Shown: piece by piece, positions 58,220 through 64,000 of the stretch
Position numbering within the stretch: the stretch's first letter is position 1
How the letters are laid out: each line of letters opens with the position of its first letter
Assembly (NCBI RefSeq): GCF_002724055.1
Contig: NZ_BDQY01000009.1
Location: forward strand, 37,934 to 101,933
Origin: Tepidibacter mesophilus
GTDB taxonomy: Bacteria > Bacillota > Clostridia > Peptostreptococcales > Peptostreptococcaceae
Length of the DNA: 64,000 nt
Direction: 5' to 3'
Notes under the pieces: model-generated
What the model was told of the DNA's origin: nothing
Database searches by the model: none
What the model saw: the letters and a program-made list of their open reading frames with translations, nothing else
Made by a program: the position numbers and the translations under genes

Positions 58220-58822
58220 TTATTTTATTATGCAAGAAACCTTCTTGTACAATATCGCTGTAACAACAGACATTACAATACCTTTAAATATGTTAAACGG
58301 TATCACCCCGTAATAAACTAAGGACTTAACATCTACTATATTTTTATTTACAACAGTTCCCATTTGAACTATTGCATCTATTGGGAACATATTTGCATAA
58401 AATGGAATAAGTAAATAATAATTAGCTAAAGCTCCTACTATACTCATTCCTATTGTGCCTATTAAGCATCCAATTATAGCATTTTTTTTATTCTTTCCAA
58501 GATGGTATATTCCAGATGATATAAATACAAAAGCTCCTCCTATTAGAAAGTTAGCTATTTCTCCTACACCACCTGTAGAACTCTTTGTTACAAAGTGTAA
58601 TAAATTTTTTATAAGTTCTATAAATAGCCCTGCTACTGGTCCTAGCGCAAATCCACCTATTATAGCTGGTATATCTGAAAAATCTAATTTTAAAAATCCT
58701 GGTGCAAATACTATTGGAAATTCAATAAACATTATCAAGTATGAAATAACCGATAGAATAGATATTTTGACTAAAACAGATGTAGTAAAAAGATTCTTTT
58801 TTGTCGTAGCTTGATTATACAT
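58220..58822 (-). CDS. ribU: Riboflavin ECF transporter substrate-binding subunit RibU
   Basis: Integral membrane protein of 200 residues with about six hydrophobic segments. FAPGFLKLDFSDIPAIIGGF is a strong RibU signature, and HFVTKSSTGGVGEIANFLIG follows. Start MYNQATTKKNLF has GGGAGGT six bases upstream. The FMN riboswitch in its leader confirms the substrate. It would work with a shared ECF energising module, not in the window. Confidence 0.94.
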   Translation of the reverse strand: MYNQATTKKNLFTTSVLVKISILSVISYLIMFIEFPIVFAPGFLKLDFSDIPAIIGGFALGPVAGLFIELIKNLLHFVTKSSTGGVGEIANFLIGGAFVFISSGIYHLGKNKKNAIIGCLIGTIGMSIVGALANYYLLIPFYANMFPIDAIVQMGTVVNKNIVDVKSLVYYGVIPFNIFKGIVMSVVTAILYKKVSCIIK

Positions 58823-58842
58823 ATTTATACCTCCCTTAAAAT

Positions 58843-58870
58843 AAAAAGCCCGAAGATATACTTCAGGCTT
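58843..58870 (-). terminator. Terminator of the FMN riboswitch
   Basis: AAGCCTGAAG/CTTCGGGCTT around TATAT, followed by TTTTTATTTT on the minus strand. Confidence 0.88.
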
Positions 58871-58913
58871 AATAAGCAAAATAGATACAGATATGTATGT
58901 AAATACACTATCT

Positions 58914-59032
58914 TATCATCTTCTTTCATCCAGACTTTACTGTCGGCCTTGGAATCTAACCAAGTCTGCCATCAAATGGCTCGCGGGCTGTACCGCCGGT
59001 CGGGAATTTCACCCTGCCCTGAAGATTATCTT
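58914..59032 (-). promoter_or_regulatory. FMN riboswitch (RFN element)
   Basis: On the minus strand the blocks CTTCAGGGCAGGGTGAAATT, CCCGACCGGCGGTA, GCCCGCGAGCC, GATTCCAAGGCCGACAG and AGTCTGGATGAAAGAAG occur in order; these are diagnostic of the RFN element. Confidence 0.97.
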
Positions 59033-59120
59033 CATACTTTTTTAGTTTTATTTATAATATTATATTAATACTTTTACAATTGTTTGTCAAAGTAATTTTA
59101 AACATTTATTATATTTTAAA

Positions 59121-60275
59121 TTAAGCTGAGTAAACTACCTCTCCATCTATTATAGTACATGTTACACTACTTTGAATATCCAGTGGATACCCGTTCCATA
59201 TAACTATATCTGCATCCTTACCAACCTCTATAGATCCTATTCTATCATCAAGACCTAAAACCTTGGCAGGATTTATAGTTATAGCTTCTATTGCCTTATC
59301 CTTATCCATTCCAGCTCTTACAGCAAGAGATGCACAAAGAGGTAGGTATTGAACTGGAACAACAGGATGATCTGTAATAAGACATACGTTAAGTCCTGCA
59401 TTTGCTAATATTCCAGGTGTTTCAAATGTTAAATTTCTAAGCTCTATTTTACATCTTTCTGATAGAGAAGGTCCTACAAGAACAGGGTAATTTTCTTTAA
59501 CTAAGTGCTTTGCTATTAAGTGACCTTCTGTACAATGATCAATTGTTAGGTCTAGATCAAATTCTTTTGCTATTCTAATAGCTGTAAATATATCATCAGC
59601 TCTATGTGCATGAGCTTTAAGTGGTATTTCTTTCTTAAGAACAGGGATTAATGCTTCTAACTTATTGTCATATTCAGGTCTATCGCAATCTTCATCTTCT
59701 TCATAATCTATCATATCCTCAAGATAAAATTGAGCTCTTTTTAATGTTTCTCTAAGTAAGGCCGCTGTTGCCATTCTCGTTTGAGGAGTTTTGTCTTCTT
59801 TTCCATATGCTGATTTAGGATTTTCTCCAAAAGCTATTTTCATTCCTATAGGCTTTAATACCATATCGTCTATTCTATCTCCATATGTCTTTAAAGCTAT
59901 AAATTGTCCTCCAATAACATTGGCACTTCCAGGACCACTTGCTACAGTAGTTATTCCTCCTTGATATGCTTCTTTAAAGTTTCTATCCATTGCATTAATA
60001 GCATCAATAGCACTTAAATGAGGTGTTATTGGATCTGTCTCTTCATTTCCATCAGCACCTTCATATCCCATTCCATCTTCCCACATTCCAACATGAGTAT
60101 GTGGATCTATAAATCCTGGAAATACATAGTTTTCTTTTGCATCTACTACCTTCACATCCAAAGGCACAACTATATCTTTACCTATTTCTTTTATTTTTCC
60201 ATCTTCGATTAATATATCACCTTGTATAATTCCATTTGTTACGGTGTTTATTTTAGCATTTTTTATGCATAACAC
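59121..60275 (-). CDS. Amidohydrolase, imidazolonepropionase-like
   Basis: Metal-dependent hydrolase of 384 residues with the N-terminal sandwich (MLCIKNAKINTVTNGIIQGD) and barrel. Metal motifs: FPGFIDPHTHVGMWE, PLKAHAHRADDI, LTIDHCTEGH and CLITDHPVVP. The C-terminal KVLGLDDRIGSIEVGKDADI is typical of the superfamily. The substrate is unknown. It overlaps the upstream kinase gene by 13 bases, an odd pairing of a metabolic enzyme with sensor kinases. Confidence 0.88.
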   Translation of the reverse strand: MLCIKNAKINTVTNGIIQGDILIEDGKIKEIGKDIVVPLDVKVVDAKENYVFPGFIDPHTHVGMWEDGMGYEGADGNEETDPITPHLSAIDAINAMDRNFKEAYQGGITTVASGPGSANVIGGQFIALKTYGDRIDDMVLKPIGMKIAFGENPKSAYGKEDKTPQTRMATAALLRETLKRAQFYLEDMIDYEEDEDCDRPEYDNKLEALIPVLKKEIPLKAHAHRADDIFTAIRIAKEFDLDLTIDHCTEGHLIAKHLVKENYPVLVGPSLSERCKIELRNLTFETPGILANAGLNVCLITDHPVVPVQYLPLCASLAVRAGMDKDKAIEAITINPAKVLGLDDRIGSIEVGKDADIVIWNGYPLDIQSSVTCTIIDGEVVYSA

Positions 60276-61849
60276 TCTGCATTCTCCTCCCTTATAGGCA
60301 GTTTTATTTCAAATTTAGACATCTTTCCTTTAATAGAAGTAGCCTCTATACTACCTTCATTGGCCTCTATGTTTTTCTTAACTATGCTAAGACCAAGTCC
60401 TGTGCTTTTTTGCTTTGTAGTAAAGAATGGCTCAAATATTCTATCTATCGTTTCTTTGTCCATTCCTTTTCCTTCATCTATTATTTCAATTCCTACTTTA
60501 TCATCTATATCATAAGTATTTATATATATACTCCCGCCTTCTTCCATAGAATCTACTGAGTTTAATATCATATTTACAATAGATTCTTGTATATCAGACC
60601 CTTGTACGAATATAGTTTTTTCACTATTTAAATTCAATATTATGTCTATATTTCTGCCTTTTATATAAGTCATATTTTCCCATTTAGGTCTGGTAGTCTT
60701 TATGGCTTTTTTAATTATATCATTTATTAATACATATTTCTTATCTTCTTTTATGTTTCTAGAAAAATCCTGCAATGTTTTAACTTTGTCTATAGCTTCG
60801 TTAGCTCCATCTTGTATTATATTTATATATTCTTTTATATTGTATGCTTGTTTGTTTATTCCTAAAAGCTGAGTATATCCCTTTATTATGGAAAATATAT
60901 TATTAAGGTCATGTACTATTCCTCCAGCAAGCTCACCAGTATATCTTATCTTTTTATCTGTTTTTTTGAGCAGTTTACCTTCTTCTTTTTCCTTTATTCC
61001 ATATATTATTTCTCCCAAACTATTACATATAACATCTATTATATATTCATCTGCTTTTCCTTTTTTATAATTTTCTTGGTATCCAAGGGTTAATATACCA
61101 ACAATTTCTCCATTACAGTGGATTCTATAGCTATAAGTCATATCTATATTAGAGTAAGAGTATTCTTTTTCTATTTTATTACTACTAAACAATACTGTTA
61201 TGGATCCATAATCTGCATCTGTTATTTGGAGTACAGTTTCTATAGCATTCTTTATTATTTTTTCAACGTCGCTTTCAAAACTAAAATTTATTATAGAGTT
61301 ATTTAAAGTTTCTAGGTTTTTTTTGTTCTTTTGAAGGTCTAGATTGTCTATTTTAGATTTTTTTATAGACTTTAACAAAAATTTTATATTACTAATTTCT
61401 TTAGTATTTATAGTCTGCCTTTTGTTTTCATCTTCAAATATTAATTTATCATGTATAGCTAAAAATTTATCTATAAGCTCGATTTCAAAATCCATTATGT
61501 TAAAAAATGTTAACATTTTATGATTTTTATCTGTTATAATATCCAAGTAATTATCTCTATTTTCTAAAACATCATACCTATATTTATGTATCCAATCTGA
61601 AGTAACCAATATACTCATATTTAAGTATTTTTTATTTTGTTTGTATTCTTCTATTTCAATTTTATTATCTTCTATAACCATAACTTCATCATCTGTATAA
61701 TCGCCTATAGTTTTTAATAACTTTTTATTCCCTAGTAATATACACTTTTCATTATTATCCAGCGCTTCATCTATAGTTTTTTTCATTAGATCAACTGCAA
61801 ACAATGTAGATGAACCTATAACCCCTATATTCGCCCACTGAATCATCAT
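60263..61849 (-). CDS. Soluble histidine kinase (528 aa)
   Basis: No membrane segments. A poorly characterised N-terminal part (about 1-190) is followed by a GAF-like segment (about 190-290). The phosphoacceptor region is GELAGGIVHDLNNIFSIIKG, the NtrB-like H-D-x-N-N pattern. ATPase motifs are NMILNSVDSMEEGG, DEGKGMDKETIDR and STGLGLSIVKKNIE. It starts 7 bases after the hybrid kinase gene and is related to it over most of its length. Confidence 0.87.
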   Translation of the reverse strand: MMIQWANIGVIGSSTLFAVDLMKKTIDEALDNNEKCILLGNKKLLKTIGDYTDDEVMVIEDNKIEIEEYKQNKKYLNMSILVTSDWIHKYRYDVLENRDNYLDIITDKNHKMLTFFNIMDFEIELIDKFLAIHDKLIFEDENKRQTINTKEISNIKFLLKSIKKSKIDNLDLQKNKKNLETLNNSIINFSFESDVEKIIKNAIETVLQITDADYGSITVLFSSNKIEKEYSYSNIDMTYSYRIHCNGEIVGILTLGYQENYKKGKADEYIIDVICNSLGEIIYGIKEKEEGKLLKKTDKKIRYTGELAGGIVHDLNNIFSIIKGYTQLLGINKQAYNIKEYINIIQDGANEAIDKVKTLQDFSRNIKEDKKYVLINDIIKKAIKTTRPKWENMTYIKGRNIDIILNLNSEKTIFVQGSDIQESIVNMILNSVDSMEEGGSIYINTYDIDDKVGIEIIDEGKGMDKETIDRIFEPFFTTKQKSTGLGLSIVKKNIEANEGSIEATSIKGKMSKFEIKLPIREENAECYA

Positions 61850-61856
61850 ACTCCTC

Positions 61857-63797
61857 CTAATTTAGCATCTTTAGTATTTTCTTTATTTCATCTATGCCAA
61901 ATGGTTTTTCTAGTATATAATCAATTGTCGTATCATTATAATTATCTATATCACCTAACCAGCCTGTCATTAAAACAAACTTTATATCAGGGTATTTATC
62001 TTTTACTTTTTTTGCAAGCTCGATTCCATTTAAATTAGGCATTGCCAAGTCGCTTATTACTAAATCATATTTTTCATCTTCTAGTTTTTGTAGAGCTTCT
62101 TTTCCGCTATAACATATATCTGCTTCTTTGCCTATGCTTTTTATTATTTCTCCGGTTGCCATGGCAACTTGTATTTTATCATCTACAACTAATATCTTAT
62201 AGTATTTTTCATCTTTTTCTTCATTCTTAGTACTTATATCTATAACTTCTTCTAAGTGCATAGGAAGAGAAATGATAAACTTAGTTCCTAAATTTTCTTT
62301 GCTTTCAACTTCTATACTTCCGCCATGATCCTTTATTATTTTATATGATACAGATAGGCCTATTCCATTCCCATTTACGCCTTTAGTAGAAAAGAATGGA
62401 TCAAATATTCTAGACAGTATATTCTTAGGTATACCTTCACCCGAATCCTCTATTTCTATATAAATATAATTATTCATATTGTATGTCTTTATTTTTATAT
62501 TTCCTCCACTAGGCATAGCATCTATAGCATTATTTAAGATATTTATTATAACTTCTCTTATCTCAAATTCTCTACCTTTAACATATCCTTTTGCATTTAA
62601 ATCCTTATATATATGTATATCTACTCCAAATATCGACTTATCATTCACTCTAGGATTTATCATATCTAGAACTATCTTCATAATTCTTTCAAACTTAAAA
62701 AACGAATGTTCTTCTTCTCTTATATTTTTAGTAAACTCTTGGATTCTTCTTAACATCTCCGCTCCATCAAGAGAAGCTCTTTTTATTATTTCCAAATATT
62801 CTCTAATATTATCATCTTGTCTTTTTGCAAGAGATAAATCTATATACCCTGATATAGTCGCCAATATATTGTTAAAGTCATGTGCTACTCCATTAGAGAT
62901 TTCACCTAAAGCTTTTAACTTTTCATTCTGACTTATTATCCTATCATTTTTTATTTTTTCTAAAAATGAATTTACTATGTTCTTAGCGGAAGAAGAATAT
63001 ATTTCAAGTATTTCTTTATTCATATGTTTTTTTTCATTCTTGTCAAAACACAAATAAATAATGGTGAATTCATTTATATTTAAAAACACCATGTATTTAT
63101 CATTTATTTCACTAGTTTTAACTAATTCATTTTCATTAAATATTATATCTATAGAACCTTTAACGCATTCACAAGGATCTCCTATTTCATAATGAATTTG
63201 AAACCCTTCAAATTCAGATTTAGTTAAAATACCACTTCTTTTACAGGAAGTTATACTACTTACAAGTTCTAAAAATCTTTTTAAAAAATCATCTAGATTA
63301 CTTATCTTATTTACGCTACCTAAAAATAAATTAAGCTTTTCAAGATCCTTTATATTATCATATGTATTTTTTTTTGCCAATACTGACGATCGTATACTCT
63401 CAAGTATCAGTTCAAGTTCCTTTATCTTTTTGTTATTGTACATTTCAACTGTTTCATCATCTTCAAACAATATAGCTTCATAATAGACAGATATTTCGAG
63501 TAAAGCTTCTATTGGTAATTCAAGTACATTATAATAGCAGCAGTATTTGTAATGATTTTTCATAGCATTTTTTATCAATTCTATCTTTTCATCAATATTT
63601 TTTGAGCAATTTATATCAATATTTCTTGAACAAATAGTTATTATATAACTTTGATCATACCCTAATTCTTCACTTTCTTTCTTTGTATTATAGAACAGGT
63701 TCGTATCATTCATAAATTCTTCATATTTTTTCACTATAATTCTATTAGATTGTATATGCTGATATATATTATACTGTCTTAGCATTTTTTCATCCAT
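61857..63797 (-). CDS. Hybrid histidine kinase with C-terminal receiver (646 aa)
   Basis: Soluble kinase with a GAF-like middle part that includes GDPCECVKGS. The phosphoacceptor region is GEISNGVAHDFNNILATISG. ATPase motifs: NILNNAIDAMPSGG, DSGEGIPKNIL and NGIGLSVSYKII. The C-terminal receiver (about 530-646) has DLVISDLAMPNLNG with its Asp and EKPFGIDEI with its Lys. Domain order matches phosphorelay hybrids. It precedes the 528-residue kinase, possibly forming a paired sensor. Confidence 0.88.
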   Translation of the reverse strand: MDEKMLRQYNIYQHIQSNRIIVKKYEEFMNDTNLFYNTKKESEELGYDQSYIITICSRNIDINCSKNIDEKIELIKNAMKNHYKYCCYYNVLELPIEALLEISVYYEAILFEDDETVEMYNNKKIKELELILESIRSSVLAKKNTYDNIKDLEKLNLFLGSVNKISNLDDFLKRFLELVSSITSCKRSGILTKSEFEGFQIHYEIGDPCECVKGSIDIIFNENELVKTSEINDKYMVFLNINEFTIIYLCFDKNEKKHMNKEILEIYSSSAKNIVNSFLEKIKNDRIISQNEKLKALGEISNGVAHDFNNILATISGYIDLSLAKRQDDNIREYLEIIKRASLDGAEMLRRIQEFTKNIREEEHSFFKFERIMKIVLDMINPRVNDKSIFGVDIHIYKDLNAKGYVKGREFEIREVIINILNNAIDAMPSGGNIKIKTYNMNNYIYIEIEDSGEGIPKNILSRIFDPFFSTKGVNGNGIGLSVSYKIIKDHGGSIEVESKENLGTKFIISLPMHLEEVIDISTKNEEKDEKYYKILVVDDKIQVAMATGEIIKSIGKEADICYSGKEALQKLEDEKYDLVISDLAMPNLNGIELAKKVKDKYPDIKFVLMTGWLGDIDNYNDTTIDYILEKPFGIDEIKKILKMLN

Positions 63798-63887
63798 AAA
63801 TTCTTTTTTATATGCCTCGTCGATTATTATAATTATTCTTCCTTTTTTTCGTAAAATAAAGTTAATATATTTAACTCAACTTTCGCA

Positions 63888-64000
63888 CTACAAAAAAGCT
63901 AGTTTATCCTTGATAAAACTAGGTAGTGTAGATATAAAATAGTCTAAAAAGTCGTTAATTTGAGTTTTTGTAAGCGTTAGCTTTTCAGATAGTGCACATT
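63888..64000 (-). CDS. Partial hypothetical protein, C-terminal 36 residues
   Basis: One minus-strand frame is open from the right edge to TAG at 63888. It includes LSEKLTLTKTQINDFLDYF and ends FIKDKLAFL. A hairpin CTAGTTTTAT/ATAAACTAG followed by CTTTTTT overlaps the end and could terminate it. I do not recognise the family, and it may not be a real gene. Confidence 0.35.
   Translation of the reverse strand, partial: CALSEKLTLTKTQINDFLDYFISTLPSFIKDKLAFL

Noticed and set aside
63888..64000. Transposase end at the right edge
   Set aside because: The 36 visible residues match no transposase motif I know, and no inverted repeat end is seen.

Overview
The window is AT-rich DNA from a low-GC, probably spore-forming anaerobic Firmicute. 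The best fit is Clostridia, near Peptostreptococcaceae. Supporting signs are a Spo0E-like peptide, clostridial-type single-chain PurL, Rex, a clostridial 2[4Fe-4S] ferredoxin, larBC, a glycerol locus with GlpP and DUF1667, and many Firmicute riboswitches. I saw no rRNA, tRNA, CRISPR array, intact insertion sequence or prophage. Most genes lie on the minus strand.

Layout: (1) 1-9.2 kb, minus-strand purine operon purE-C-F-M-N-H-D-L, with purL running off the left edge. (2) 9.4-11 kb, a guanine/hypoxanthine permease behind a purine riboswitch. (3) 11-17.4 kb, an accessory island: LytTR response regulator, decayed HlyD-type exporter gene, duplicated non-coding units with tiny membrane-protein genes, agrB-agrD (agrD is a 48-codon gene with twin cysteines) and two AgrC-like kinases. 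(4) 17.6-21.1 kb, guaB-guaA behind a guanine aptamer, two terminators and a dispersed leader repeat. (5) 21-25.4 kb, larB and larC (larC split by a likely -1 frameshift site), arginase and a PAS-PP2C phosphatase. (6) 25.7-34.7 kb, groESL with CIRCE, cardiolipin synthase, Ogg, cobT under a cobalamin riboswitch, a CheY-like protein, paired deoxynucleoside kinases and an amidohydrolase. (7) 34.9-39.8 kb, an HPr-like protein, a PAS kinase, glutamate dehydrogenase, a P-loop/Asp23-like protein and Spo0E. (8) 40-46.7 kb, the glycerol locus glpP-glpF-glpK-glpA-like-FAD oxidoreductase-DUF1667. (9) 46.9-54.1 kb, an antiporter behind a fluoride riboswitch, ferredoxin, rex, an ABC-F protein and tsaE-tsaB-rimI-tsaD. 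(10) 54.4-64 kb, a two-component system with two secreted/anchored proteins, ribU with an FMN riboswitch, and a histidine kinase pair with an amidohydrolase.

The most interesting unexplained structure is a family of about 90-150 bp elements (here 'element A'). Six full copies and two partial copies all read in the sense direction of the gene just downstream: purE, guaB, an amidohydrolase, the glpA-like gene, tsaE and the ABC-F gene. Each full copy has two hairpins; the second is followed by a U-rich run and shows compensatory base changes between copies. This looks like an undescribed, portable 5'-leader RNA or attenuator. A second family ('element B') consists of about 200 bp near-perfect long hairpins, two of them inside a duplicated block in the agr island.

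Many genes are linked by nucleotide metabolism and RNA-level control: de novo purine synthesis, GMP synthesis, guanine uptake and deoxynucleoside salvage, with guanine, cobalamin, fluoride and FMN riboswitches plus a GlpP-type antitermination leader. All coordinates and motifs were read by eye; no searches or folding programs were run.
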